From positions 1,166,372 to 1,230,371 of the forward strand of contig JAYKAV010000944.1 in NCBI GenBank assembly GCA_035582835.1: DNA of 64,000 nucleotides, written 5' to 3'. Below are positions 35,750 to 47,050 of this stretch, piece by piece. Position 1 is the stretch's first letter. Every line of letters begins with the position of its first letter. Under the pieces are notes generated by a model. The model was not told where the DNA came from. It saw nothing but the letters and a program-made list of their open reading frames with translations, and did not search any database. A program made the position numbers and the translations under genes. This DNA is from Phoebastria nigripes. Its lineage: Eukaryota > Chordata > Aves > Procellariiformes > Diomedeidae.

Positions 35750-36275
35750 ATTTTTAAGACAGTTATTAAGACAAAAGAAAGCACTGCATGACTGCATCAG
35801 TCTGTGGGGTATCGCACTGTGGTGTGTGCACTGCTCATCTCCCCATCCTGATGGCCTACAGTAGGGCAAGAAGAGATTAAATGGGAGGTGGCGAAGCCGG
35901 GGACCCGTTTCCATAAAACTGAATATACTGGCACTCTTCAGCTCAGGGAAGAAACACCTATTGGAGGTGTACCACAAGGCTGTAAAAATTTGAGAGACCT
36001 AAGGAAGAGAGAACTCTGCTTCTTCTCCAGTTTTCATAACCCAAGAAATAGGTGAGATGAAATGGTAAATCATGCATTTATTGAAAAAGTAACCAAAAAA
36101 AAGTCCTCTTCCATACTGAACATAGCTGAAACATGGAATTTGTTGCCCCAAGTTGTTCAAGAGGTCAAAATGACAAATGTATTTAAAAAGCAATTTATAA
36201 ATTAATGAAGCAAGTACAAAATCAAAAATTAGATATAAAACCTTCTTGAGGAAGCCACCAAACTTCATGTAACTG
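35750..36275 (+). mobile_element. Ancient CR1-type fragment
   Basis: A heavily degraded LINE 3' region. The stretch ACATGGAATTTGTTGCCCCA followed by a TTTAAAAAGCAA segment is typical of old CR1/L3 ORF2 C-termini. The matching piece lies at 52390-52800 in unit 2, so insertion preceded the duplication. Confidence 0.55.
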
Positions 36276-36449
36276 GAGGATGGGGAGTTTTACTGAGTGA
36301 AAACCTGTTCTTGGACTCCTTCCCAGGCACTTGCTTCTGCCCCAACCAGGCTCTCCACTATGACTTGGCTCAGCCTTACGTTCCTCTCTGTGATCTTATT
36401 TGAGTACATAAGCTGAGTAAAAGTAAGTGTGAGGGGACTGTGCACCTCA

Positions 36450-37330
36450 TCTCTTTCATCACCTCTAAGTGTTGTTCTCAGTAGTTTGTCCAGTTTTTTC
36501 TTTAAGACCTTCAGCGATGGTGTTTCCAAACTCCCCCTATTCAATCCTTTCTGCTGCTGTACAATCCTGTCATGACCAAGTTTTTCCTATATCTCAAGTG
36601 AGGACCTCTTGCTGTGACTGGAGTCACTGACTTCTCACCCTGGCCACCAAGAGAAGACCGTTCCTTTCCAACATATTGTCTTTTCTGGATTTGAAGACTG
36701 TTGTGTTTTCCANGTCTTCTCTTTCCTGATCAATGTTTTTCCGCTCGCTTCAGGTTTTTCTTACAGGTCACATCTTCTTGACCTCCTCTTATTTTCTGAG
36801 CTCCCTTCAGCCCTTTCACTGCTTTCTTGAAGCATGATGTACAAAACCAGATGGATGCACTTTCCAAGGGGTGNGCAGTGCAGTGGGTACGTCCTGTGTT
36901 TTACAAACTCAGCTTTTGTTTAAACTTGTAGGACAATTGGTGCTGGTTTCCCAACACCATGACATTGCTCGTTTGTGCCTACCTATGATCCACTGCAACC
37001 CAAATTTTCCCTGCAGAACTGCCACACAGCCAGAAACTCCTTGTTCTGTATTTTCCAGCTAATTATTCTTCTCTGTATAGACACGGTAACTTTCCTATTA
37101 ATTATATTTTTTTTCATTATCTCTTTAGCATGAGAAGATCCACTGGAATGCTAATCCTGTCCTCTAACGTTTTGCAGTCCCTTTCAACTTCTTATTNGTG
37201 AATTTAGAAAGCACACTCTCTAGACAACCGTGAAAATTATTAGGCAGGATAGCACTGGACTCACAACAGATTTCTGATCAGATGTGGTGTGGCAATTCAT
37301 TACCTTAGCTTCATTTACATATTTGCCTAC
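36450..37330 (-). mobile_element. Ancient CR1-type fragments, minus
   Basis: Minus-strand remains of an old CR1 3' half. LKVLKKKLDKLL near 36500 echoes the conserved CR1 ORF2 C-terminal segment, and CTTGAAGCATGATGTACAAA at 36826 echoes the reverse of the usual CR1 wording. Boundaries are uncertain because of decay. Confidence 0.45.
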
Positions 37331-37404
37331 ATCCCCTTTAATCAGCATCATAGTCCTTTTTGAAAGATTTCAGGCAAAATACCCAAATAGGTCTCAGGCC
37401 AAAT

Positions 37405-38186
37405 GAATCAGGCCAAGTCCAAGGTCCTGCACCTGGGTNGGGGCAACCCCCAGTATCAATACAGGCTGGGGGATGAAGGGATGGAGAGCAGCCCTGCCGA
37501 GAAGGACTTGCGGGTACTGGTGGATGAAAAGCTGGACGTGAGCTGGCAATGTGCGCTTGCAGCCCAGAAGGCCAACCGTACCCTGGGCTGCATCAAAAGC
37601 AGCGTGGCCAGCAGGTCGAGGGAGGGGATTCTGTCCCTCTGCTCCACTCTGATGAGACCCTCCCTGCAGTACTGCGTCCAGCTCTGGGGTCCTCAGCACA
37701 AGACAGACACGGACCTGTTGGAGCGGGTCCAGAGGAGGGCCATGAAAATGATCGGGGGATGGAACGCCTCTCCTATGAAGAAAGGCTGAGAGTTGGGGTT
37801 GTTCAGCCTGGAGAAGAGAAGGCTTCGGGGAAACCTTATTGCAGCCATCCAGTACTTAAAGGGGGCTTGTAAGAAAGATGGGGAGAGACTTTTTAGCAGG
37901 GCCTGTTGCAACAGGACAAAGGGTAATGGTTTTAAACTGAAAAAGAGTAGATTCAGAGCAGATATAAGGAACAAATTTGTTATGCTGAGGGTGGTGAAAC
38001 CCTGGCACAGGTTGCCCAGAGAGGTGGTAGATGCCCCATCCCTGGAAACATTCAAGGTCAGGCTGGACGAGGCTCTGAGCAACCTGATNTGGTTGAAGAT
38101 GTCCCTGCCCATGGCAGGGGGGTTGGACTAGATGACCTTTAAAGGTCCCTTCCAACCCAAACCATTCTATGATTCTGTGGTTCTAT
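37405..38186 (+). mobile_element. CR1 LINE, 5'-truncated, unit-1-specific
   Basis: A CR1 3' segment of about 780 bp. ORF2 C-terminal wording is legible ([53 protein letters not shown]) and the element ends in CR1 octamers CATTCTATGATTCTGTGG near 38165. Frames are broken. The flanks (CAAAATACCC..CCAAATGAAT on the left, ATGAAAATRTTGYAGAG on the right) adjoin each other without the element at about 54512-54548, an empty site in the second unit. Confidence 0.93.
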
Positions 38187-38363
38187 GAAAATGTTGCAGA
38201 GTTTGCATGTTTGGGGGACACCCTTGAGGAACCTCACTGCCAGTGCACAGGGGATGGATGCACCCTGAAAACCATTCCCCGTGATGGATTTGATGCCCAA
38301 GTGTTGTGCATTGTATCCGTGCCTTGCAGACAGCGTCCAGTGCTGGTGCCTCATCAGAACGGC

Positions 38364-38709
38364 ACCCAGACTTAATTCCTGCACCTCTGGGGAGCAGCCC
38401 TGCTGTCGGCAGCCCCGGCTGGCGCTGGGTCGAGCGGAGCTGTGCCCGGCGGCTCCGCGCGTGCTGGNGGCGGAGTCCTGGCAGCCGGATCTGGAGGAGG
38501 GGGAATTGTCCCAGTGTGTCCGGGTTGGTGAAAGCGGCCGGCGAGCGGCGAGGAGAAGCCCACTGGAGCATGGACCTGGCTGNCAGGTGCCTTTGTGAGT
38601 GGGACCAGCGGGTCNGGGTGACATTGCACACGCCGGCAAGCAAACAACGCCTCTTTGGAGATGGGTTTGCTCAAGTTTCTCCTCCTGCCACACCGCTTGT
38701 GGCAGGAGT
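38364..38709. repeat. Near-identical GC-rich block upstream of B-type gene 2
   Basis: About 345 bp matching 54706-55053 at roughly 98-99% by eye (about five differences, N excluded), while the 180 bp to the left match only around 80-85%. It is CpG-rich (GGCGGCTCCGCGCGTG-like) and stops just before the TATA box. It may be a shared regulatory block or a conversion tract; open frames across it differ by frame and look non-coding. Confidence 0.88.
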
Positions 38710-38714
38710 CCCTC

Positions 38715-38721
38715 TATAAAA
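38715..38721 (+). promoter_or_regulatory. TATA box of B-type gene 2
   Basis: TATAAAA about 91 bp upstream of the ATG at 38806, the same spacing as in the other genes. The decayed copy at 55.06 kb has CTCTAAGC at this place. Confidence 0.82.
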
Positions 38722-38805
38722 CCCAGGGCCTCCAAGGTCCCCCACCATGGCCATCTCAGACCCGCTTTGCTCCAGGTGTGCTGAGATCTCTGCTGGCCTC
38801 CAGGC

Positions 38806-39487
38806 ATGAGGGTGCTCTGTGCGGTCTTTGCTGTGCTCCTGCTTTTCTCCTTGGCCACCCCAGGTAAGACAGCAACGCATGGAGGGGAGAAAGCGGGGCT
38901 GACCCCGGAGGCTGGGAGTATGGGTGCCTGTCCCCTCTCCAGCCTTTGTGCCTTGGGGTGGAGAGAGGTGGTTCATCTCATCCAGCTTTGGCAGTGGAGA
39001 TTAGCTACCTGCAGCTGGCTCTGGCTGATGATTTACCCAACCTAGCTCGTACAACTGATTCGGTATGAGATGAATGCTGCACTGCAAATGCCTGTCTCTC
39101 GTGCTCATGCAAAGGGATCTTGCCAGCAAGCTGCAGTACTGACAAACATAGAGAGATGACCTTTAAGAGTCCAGTGGTCCCNCAGCTCAATGGGGACAGA
39201 AAGCATGGGTCCCATCCTACGTGGGTTTAAACCCAAAGGTACCCTGTGCATCAGTACCACCCTGAAGGCAGCAAGGAGATAACTCTGGGGGCTCTGCTCT
39301 CCTACAGTGTCTGACATTTTCTCTTATAACCCATCTCTCTCTCCCTCCCATCGCAGGGTATGGGCAGCCTAAGGGCACTTGTGNCGGGTACTGTTCCTAC
39401 ATGTGTGCCAAAAGGGACGAGTGGACTTTCAGCCAGTCCTGCGGGAAGATGTACTGCTGCATCCCCCCACCCAAAAAGGGAAAATGA
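38806..39487 (+). CDS. OvoDB: Ovodefensin, B-type, copy 2
   Basis: A two-exon secreted peptide gene. Exon 1 (38806-38863) encodes the signal peptide MRVLCAVFAVLLLFSLATP and ends CCAG|GTAAGA in phase 1. The intron is 493 bp and exon 2 (39357-39487) follows a pyrimidine-rich tract and ATCGCAG. The protein is 62 residues. The mature peptide starts GYGQPKGT and has six cysteines spaced C-X3-C-X3-C-X11-C-X4-C-C (CxGYCSYMC, AKRDEWTFSQS, CGKMYCC) with tail IPPPKKGK. This is the B-type spacing, shared with the 28 kb gene. The residue after the first cysteine is unknown (GNC codon at 39384: Ala, Asp, Gly or Val). Loop Trp and Phe are kept as in the A-type genes. It lies head to head with A-type gene 1, ATGs 4.2 kb apart. 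An oviduct antimicrobial role is inferred from family. Confidence 0.92.
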
Positions 39488-39584
39488 TTGTGAAAGAGTC
39501 CAGCCGCGGAGGAAGAGCAGCACTCACGGTGGGGCTCCCAGCATTGTATTCACGGTGTGACTGAGACGGTGTTTACTGCTTTGA

Positions 39585-39590
39585 AGTAAA
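39585..39590 (+). terminator. Poly(A) signal AGTAAA of B-type gene 2
   Basis: AGTAAA, a variant signal, about 98 nt after the TGA and followed by GT-rich TGTGTGCTGTGTGG. The distance matches the other genes. Confidence 0.55.
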
Positions 39591-42500
39591 GATGGGCAGA
39601 TATGATTTCTGTGTGCTGTGTGGTTCATTCACCGCCCCCGAGGGCAGTGCCAGGAGAGGTTCTGCAGCCAGACCTCCCTGGTCTGTGATCACGACGCACC
39701 TCTGACAGCCCCGGACATTTCTGACAGCCCCAGACCCGTGACACCGAAGTGACACACTGGAAGAGAAGAGGCTTTGGAATTTTCCCATTGCTTCAAAGCA
39801 GGGTGGTGGCAAAGGCTGGGAGAAGACTGATTGCCTAATATTGTGTCTCCCTCCTCCACAAGTTGAATCCCAGTTTAGTTTTAAGGGACAAAACGGTCCC
39901 CAATGCCCCATCAGTGCCATTCAGCCTCTGCACTGGGGACCTCAGTCCCATCGCGGGGGTAGAGACCGGAGGCAAACAGCCATCGCCTTCCCTTGTGCCC
40001 CCAAAATCCCACTCCCGGGGTGCCTCTAGAGCATCCTTATCCCAGTGCAGCCACTCAGGTTTCATGGTCCCATGGCTGTCCTAGACACTTTAGCTCAAAG
40101 CAGGTGACGTCTCAAAGTAGCCTATGGCCAGATTATTCCCTTGGGGGTCACCGTTAATGGAAGAAAAAACAAGGTGGATTTCTTCAGTGTCCCCTTCCCT
40201 GCCCCCTCCACTGCATGATAAACCATTCACTCCAGGCTTTCTGCAGGGGGACAGGGAGCGATCTGGTCTTGGGTGGCTCAGAGCATCCCGGCAAAAGGCA
40301 GCCAGACAAACCTCAGGAGCAATACTGGAGGGTGAGATGTTTGTGTCAAAAAGGGTCAAATCCCTGACTGGCTCATGGGACAGAAACCAGTCCTGTTTCT
40401 CTGAAAACCTCCAGGAAAAAGAATAAGTTTCCATCCATGGGGCCTTTCAAACCCAGAAAAAGGCTACTGCATTGGTATTTGTCAGACTGAAGGATGCTGC
40501 AAGAGAAGAGAGGAGATATAGACCTCTCCCTTGCAGAAAGATTGTTTAACTCCTCTCTTCTGCAGCATCCTCCGTGGTCAGCAGAGATCTTGGCACTACA
40601 GCCAGTACACGGAGTTGGGAGGAAAAGTCATTTCTTCCTAAGGCTAATTTCTGTATTTGTTCAAAACTCCTCCAATTGCCAGGGGAGTCTGAACACACGG
40701 TGCCTGCAGACGTGTCTCTGCTGACAACCAAAGAGGTGAATCCCCGCTTTGTGTCCGTACACGCAACATAAGCTGCTCCAAGGGGCTCGCTACCAACCAC
40801 CCGGGTCCAAATGACTGTGTACCAGGCAATTTTGGGGCAAACAGAAATAACCTAGTGAGCAGCCTTATGCTCCATTATTTTATCTTTAGGACATGGAATA
40901 AATGTGAAATCTGATAACTTTAAAAACTTTATCAGTTTAAAGACTGACCAAGGATACAGGAATCCTGATAAAGCTGTGGCAATGGTGGGATTTCTTATGA
41001 TATTTTTTGTGATAAGAGGAATAAGTCTCNTTGCAAACTAGGTGCATCCTGTGAGATACTGAGTGTGAGGGGGTTAACATCTAGTCCACGGGGACTGAGA
41101 TCAGGCAGGGATAGGCAGCAGGTAAATGTCACACTTGATACAGGATGGCCCATCAAGAGCCACAGACTGTCGTCTTCGAAGCAGTAATTTGTCAGGCTTC
41201 ACCTGACCCCAGATAACAGGATATGAAAGAAGGAAAAGACACCTAAAATAACCATGTGCTGGTGAGAAGACTGCATAGACACGCGGGGTTGAAAGTTTGA
41301 TAAAATAATAAAAATTGCAAAAGGAAACACTGAACAACAGAAAAAAAAAAAAAAAGAGAAAAGTAAAGAAAGAGTGTAGATCTCGGTGCTCACCAAATAA
41401 AAAAAAAAAAAAAAAAAAAAGAATGGTGTGAGGAGAGTGAAAAGAAAAGCCATGTGAAAGTGAATGGACTGCAAAATGGGTTTTTGAAGTGGTGTCTCTC
41501 CCTCTGCTGCATCTCCAGCCTTCAAAATGTTTCTGCAGCTAAAGAAAGTTTCCGACACCAGTAGTTTATTTTGAATTTCTGTTGTTAGGAGAATGGCTGT
41601 TCCCCCCTGTTACTGCCCCTGCCATCTGCAGCTGTGTAACCTCCTGGGGCACTTNGTTACAGCCTCCTGGGGAGCAGAGGGACCCTCCAACTGCACTAAA
41701 CAACAGGAGGGAAGGCATGGGTNCTCTTTTGGGGATTTCAGCCTGGAATTTGACATGGGTGTAATGCAAGGAGGAAGGGAGACATGCTTTCTTCATCTTC
41801 AGATCCCACCTCTTTTATCAGCAGAAGGTTGGACCTGGGATCCCCAAGAGGAACCCAGTGTTCCCTGCAGTAGAGAAGCTCTCAAAGACGTGGCATGTGG
41901 TTTTCTTCTAAAAAAAGGCAGAAGGAAATTGTCTGGCCTCTTCTGCCCAGGTCCCCTGAATGCTAACCCTGCTTTTCCCAGCCACAGAAGTTGCAATTTG
42001 GGTGTTCATCCACTGCTTACGTTAAATATGGTTTCTGCTTTTTCACCTCTTTCAGAAGAGCAGTGCAGCCATCTAACATTTCCAGGCACTCGAAGGAAAA
42101 GGAAGCTGTGTTTGCCCTGTCCTGACAGCCAGGAAACATATGTCCAAAACCTCCCTGGACCACTCATCTCCTCTCGCAATGGTAGAGCATCCTGCAGATG
42201 CTATGGATTCGTCTTTAGAAGAAGCAAGTGAGGAGCACGGAGCGAAGGACACCGGCTGTTTACGGCAAATGTTTTGGCTGCAAAAGTGTTGTCTCCATTG
42301 TGTGGATGTGCTATTTGTCTGAGTTGTCTTCAACAAAGGAAAGCAAAAGGCCCCTCTGTGAATGGCATCCAAGAGATTCTCACTGGCTGCCTTTGGAGGC
42401 AAGACAGGAGCTGACGGGAACAAAAATTTGACCGGTCTCTTGTAAAGATGGTCAAGAATAACTTAATTTTGGGAGAAGACTTTTTGACCACAAAGGCTGT

Positions 42501-42769
42501 TATTCCAGCTACACAAGGTGTGTTTTTCTGCAAGGTAAGTGGACCAGATAGGAATCATAAGGTTGCAGAGAGCACTTCAACCAGCCTTACTTACGCACAC
42601 ACTGAAAGCAGGGAGGAGAGAGGTACTGGTGATGACATGTATGAAAGAAAAAAAGCCAAAATGGCAGGGATTGTGCTCTTGTGTCTAAGAAATGAGTGAT
42701 AACAGACTGGCATTATGAGAGAGAAATATTCAGCTCTTACACCAATAAGAGGTGTTTTCCAGGGCTAAA
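39591..42769. other. Noncoding stretch, one odd open frame
   Basis: Mostly unique sequence with two A-runs (41341-41355 and 41400-41420). The 212-codon plus-strand frame at 41593-42231 is the longest non-repeat frame here; its last 58 codons follow a good acceptor (CACCTCTTTCAG ending 42055) and hold several cysteines. I cannot match it to any family and do not call it a gene. Confidence 0.5.
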
Positions 42770-43005
42770 CCTTCCTTTTGGATATTAGGAAAATTTTCTT
42801 CACCGAAAGGGTTGTCAAGCATTGGAACAGGCTGCCCAGGGAAGTGGTTGAGTCCCCATCCCTGGAGGTATTTAAAAGAGGTGTAGATGTGGTGCTTAGG
42901 GACATGGTTTAGTGGTGGACTTGGCAGTGTTAGGTTTACGGTTGGACTTGATGATCTTAAGAGTCTTTTCCAACCTAAATGATTCTATGATTCTACGATT
43001 CTAAG
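42770..43005 (+). mobile_element. CR1 LINE 3' end fragment
   Basis: A plus-strand CR1 tail with legible ORF2 end (the [15 protein letters not shown] segment, read in DNA as GGAACAGGCTGCCCAGGGAA) and a terminal ATTCTATG run at 42980-43005. Same subfamily as the copies at 18, 24 and 49 kb. Confidence 0.9.
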
Positions 43006-43715
43006 CTGAGTATCCAAAAAAGTCAAGGAATCAAATAATATTGCATACATGGAAGCTGCTTGTGGCAGTTTCAGGCTTTCGGAAGAAGAATGAGCAAAAG
43101 CACAGACTCTAAACCAGTAACCCCCAGCATCACACATTTTACAGCATCACATTAAAAGTGTTACTTGTTGCATGTTGGATGGTGCTTTGGCTATGAAGGT
43201 GCAAGATAGGATTGGAAGACACAGTCCCATCTTTCCAGAGNGGAGCTCTGGTACAGCGGATCTCAGAAACTGTGCCCAGACCTTGTCTTGGAGGGGATTA
43301 GTTGACCAGAAGTGAATTAGTGTGTGCATAGGTTAAAGGCAGGGCAATCCAAGTTGACACTGTGAGTGCAGTGTAATTGCAGGACCACAGTGGTTGAAGT
43401 ATGAAGACCCCTTTAAAATATATAATCAGACCTCCTGTACAGCACACACACGATGATAATACCGCTTATTAAACCTGTATTTAATTCAGTCTCTTCTGGT
43501 TGACTTGGATATTTCTTGGACAAAGGTATCCAGGTGTGAAGAGATGCCCAAGAAAAAGAGAAAACATACCTTCCCTAGTGTGGTCAGTCACCATTCCTGC
43601 TAAAAATATGGTCTCTTTCTAATTTCAATCTGTTCATATTATAAATTCTAGCTACGCCAAGAAGCAGATTTATGTCCTGGAAAGCACCTTTTATTGGAGA
43701 AGTATTTGAATCCCA
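43006..43715. other. Spacer between CR1 elements
   Basis: AT-rich unique sequence with no believable coding frame or RNA gene. Confidence 0.5.
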
Positions 43716-45510
43716 TCTCTGCCTGGGGATGGATGAGGAGCCGACCGAGAGCTTACGGGTCAGGATTAAAGGGAGGGCAGGGCATTATAGTGGGGGTCTG
43801 CTACAGGCCACCTGACCAGGAAGACCGAGTGGATGAGGCCCTCTATAGACAGATAGGAGCAGCCTCACGTTCACAAGCCCTGGTTCTCATGGGGGACTTC
43901 AAGCACCCCGATATCTGTTGGAGGGACAACACGGCAGGGCATAAGCAATCCGGGAGGTTCCTGGAATGTTGATGGTAACTTCCTTCTCCAAGTGGTAGAG
44001 GAGCCAACGAGGAGAGGTGCTATGCTGGACCTTGTTCTCACCAACAAGGACGGGCTGGTGGAGAATGTGAAGCTCAAGGGCAGCCTTGGCTGCAGTGACC
44101 ATGAAGTGGTGGAGTTCAAGATCTTTAGGGCACCGAGGAGGGCACACAGCAAGCTCACTANCCTGGACTTCAGGAGAGCAGGCTTTGGCCTCTTCAGGGA
44201 TCTGCTTGGTAGAGTCACGCGATACAGCCCTGGAGGGAAGAGGGGCCCAAGAAAGCTGGTTAATATTCAAGGATCACCTCCTCCAAGGTCAGGAGCGATG
44301 CATCCCAACAAAGGGGAAATTGGGCAAAAACGCCAGGAGGCCTGCATGGCTGAACAAGGAGCTCCTGGACAAGCTCAAACACAAAAAGGAAGCCTACAGA
44401 GGGTGGAAGCAAGGACAGGTAGCCTGGGAGGAATACAGAGAAATTGTCCGAGCAGCCAGGGATCAGGTTAGGAAAGCTAAAGCCCTGATAGAACTAAATC
44501 TGGCCAGGGATGTCAAGGGCAACACAAAAAGCTTCTATAGGTACGTTGGAGATAAAAGGAAGACAAGGGAAAATGTGGGCCCTCTCCGGAACGAAACGGG
44601 AGGCCTGGTTACCTGGGATATGGAGAAGGCGGAGGTACTCAATGACTTTTTTGCCTCAGTCTTCACCAACAAGCGCTCAAGCCTCACCGCCCAAGCCACA
44701 GAAGGCAAAGGCAGGGACTGGGAGAATGAAGAGCNNCCCANTGTAGGAGAAGATCAGGTTTGAGACCATCTAAGGAGCCTGAAGGTGCACAAGTCCATGG
44801 GACCTAATGAGATACATCTGCAAGTCCTGAGGGAACTGGCAGATGAAATTGCTAAGCCACTATCCATCATATTTGAGAAGTCATGACAGTCCGGGGAAGT
44901 TCCCACTGACTAGAAAAGGGGAAACATAACCCCCATTTTTAAAAAGGGGGAAAAGGAAGACCTGGGGAACTACAGGCCAGTCAGTCTCACCTCTGTGCCT
45001 GGCAGCATAAGAAAGACACGGACCTGTTGGTGCGGGTCCAGAGGAGGGCCACGAAAATGATCAGGGGAATGGAANGCCTCTCCTATGAGGACAGGCTGAG
45101 CAAGTTGGGGTTGTTCAGCCTGGAGAGGAGAAGGCTCCGGGGAGACCTTATAGAGGCCTTCCAGTACCTGAAGGGTGCCTACAGGAAAGCTGGAGAGGGA
45201 CTTTTTACAAGGGCCTGTAGTGATAGGACAAGGGGTAATGGCTCTAAACTGAAAGAGGGGAGATTTAGATTAGATATGAGGAAGAAATTCTTTACTGTGA
45301 GGGTGGTGAGGCACTGGAACAGGTTGCCCAGAGAAGTTGTGGATGCCCCATCNCTGGAANNNTNCAAGGCCAGGTTGGATGGGGCTTTGAGCAACCTGGT
45401 CTAGTGGAAGGTGTCCCTGCCCATGGCAGGGGGGTTGGAACTAGATGACCCTTAAGGTCCCTTCAAACCCAAACCATTCTATGATTCTATGATTCTATGA
45501 CTATTTATAC
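43716..45510 (+). mobile_element. CR1 LINE, endonuclease half joined to 3' end
   Basis: ORF2 of CR1 is readable with frameshifts. First comes the C-terminal part of the endonuclease ([47 protein letters not shown]). Next is the linker ([47 protein letters not shown]). Reverse transcriptase starts near 44770 but is cut at about 45010 (SLTSVPGS equivalent), where the sequence jumps to the ORF2 C-terminus ([23 protein letters not shown]) and ends in ATTCTATG octamers at 45477-45500. Roughly the whole catalytic RT domain is missing, and stops and frameshifts make it dead. Confidence 0.93.
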
Positions 45511-45749
45511 CTTACGAAGCCAGTACTGGATTATTGGGTTTTCATATGTTTACAGGGAGAAAACACTAGCTACAGGCTCACTGACCTAGCAGTAGGAGAC
45601 AAAGGCATGACAAGTGATTTCTCAGCACTGCCTTTGGTAGGCTAAATAACAGAGAAACAGCACGTGGTTCTGACTAACGTACTGGGCTTGGTTCAACGTT
45701 TTACCCTGGGAGAGCTACTCTGCAGCACAGATCATACAGTACTTACACT

Positions 45750-47050
45750 CCACATCTTTGCAGGAGCAACAAGGGATGAAAAGGCCACTACTTTTGTGCT
45801 TAATTTCAATAAGGGAGCTACATTAAGATGGGGAAATTGTTAAAAAGAAGACAAAAGGGACAGCTAAAAGAGTTAAATCCTTGCAAATAGATTCTTTGCA
45901 AGCACCGTGGGAGCTATTTAAGGCCACTATATTGGAGACTCAGAGAAAATGTATGACACCTATTAAAAAAAGCCCTGAGAAAGAGCAAAAGGAAAAGGTC
46001 GTAGCAGAACAGTGGGATGAGGGAGTTTGTTAGAAAGAAGAAGCTGAAATTGTGTCCAAACACGGAAAATTGAAAGGATAATAAACTGTGCCTGACAAAG
46101 TGTAAAACACAATAAGGCAACTCAGCAGAGAATTGCAGGAAGAACTTGCAAAAGGCAAAGAAACCTCTTAAAATAAGTCTTTTTTTCCAAACACATCGGG
46201 AACAGGAAGCCTGATGAAGAGCGTGTAGGGCAGGAGATGGTCAGAGCAGTAAAGCAAAGGCCACTCCATGGAAGCTAAATGAAATATTTGCAGCTGCATT
46301 CACCATGCAAGAAAGGAGGGAGGTCTTCATTCTGAACTCTCCTTTGTGGGAACTCATCAAAGGACTTGTCTTAAATGTAAAGGAGGTGAAAGAGAGGAAA
46401 TATGCAGCAACAAATCACCAGCACCCAGATCTTTTTCCCCCCAAAATTCCTAAGGGAATTCAAGGATGAAATAGCTGCCCTCCTGACTGCAGCGTGTGAT
46501 CTGTTGCTTAACAAAGATTTACTGTGCGAAGATGGGGAGATGTTAATGTTATGAGAAAAAAAAAAAAATTAAAAGGTTCTACAGGATTGTAAGCCAGGAT
46601 TGTACTAGTTATAAATATAATAACATGGGAAAAAACAGAGGAAAATCCTGTCCTAAAAACCTGCTAGAGCTCCCTGAAGGAGGCCGCAGACATGAGGACT
46701 AGAGAGATTGGGATGCAGGAGGCAGGGACCAGCGCTATGGGGCAGAGCTGCAGGAGAGGGAGGTCATGGGGAGCACTGGGGGGGGCCACNGTTGGGGCTA
46801 CAGTGGTAAATTTGAGCATAAAAGACCTGGAAAAGGGGTTGAATGGAACAATGGCAAAATTTGTTACTGGCGNTGCATTGTTCAGGGTAATAAAGGTGAT
46901 GGCTGCGGAAGGACNTCGCTGGTTTGAGTGGCTGGCTCGTAAACTGGCTGATGAAATTCAGTGCAGATCGATGTAGAGTGATGCACATAGGAAAAATCAA
47001 ACTAATTTTGTATGTCGAATGAATGGCTCTGTGTTGGTTATTTCATTGCC
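45750..47050 (+). mobile_element. Ancient CR1/L3-like LINE remains
   Basis: A long, strongly decayed LINE. Wording such as AAAAGACCTGGAAAAGGGGT, then CTGATGAAATTCAGTGCAGA, then GTGATGCACATAGGAAAAAT follows the order of old amniote CR1/L3 ORF2. The left part (45790-46200) resembles the same family's linker. No frame survives. The left boundary is hard to set because a younger CR1 lies next to it. Confidence 0.65.

Larger units (their letters stand above)
32889..36275. repeat. Segmental duplication, unit 1, A-type half
   Basis: This segment is repeated at about 49557-52800. It covers the whole A-type ovodefensin gene, its promoter and an ancient CR1 fragment upstream. Similarity is patchy: near-identical over 32918-33603, clearly diverged through the intron and upstream region, for example around 34980-35180 against 51550-51790. 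The B-type half of the same unit continues to 39.5 kb. Confidence 0.88.

Noticed and set aside
38139..38858. Minus-strand frame of 239 codons over the B-type promoter
   Set aside because: It runs through a GC-rich duplicated block, the TATA box and exon 1 in antisense; several frames are open there and none has a domain.
44086..44763. 225-codon plus-strand frame
   Set aside because: It is CR1 ORF2 (linker region), part of a dead retrotransposon, not a host gene.
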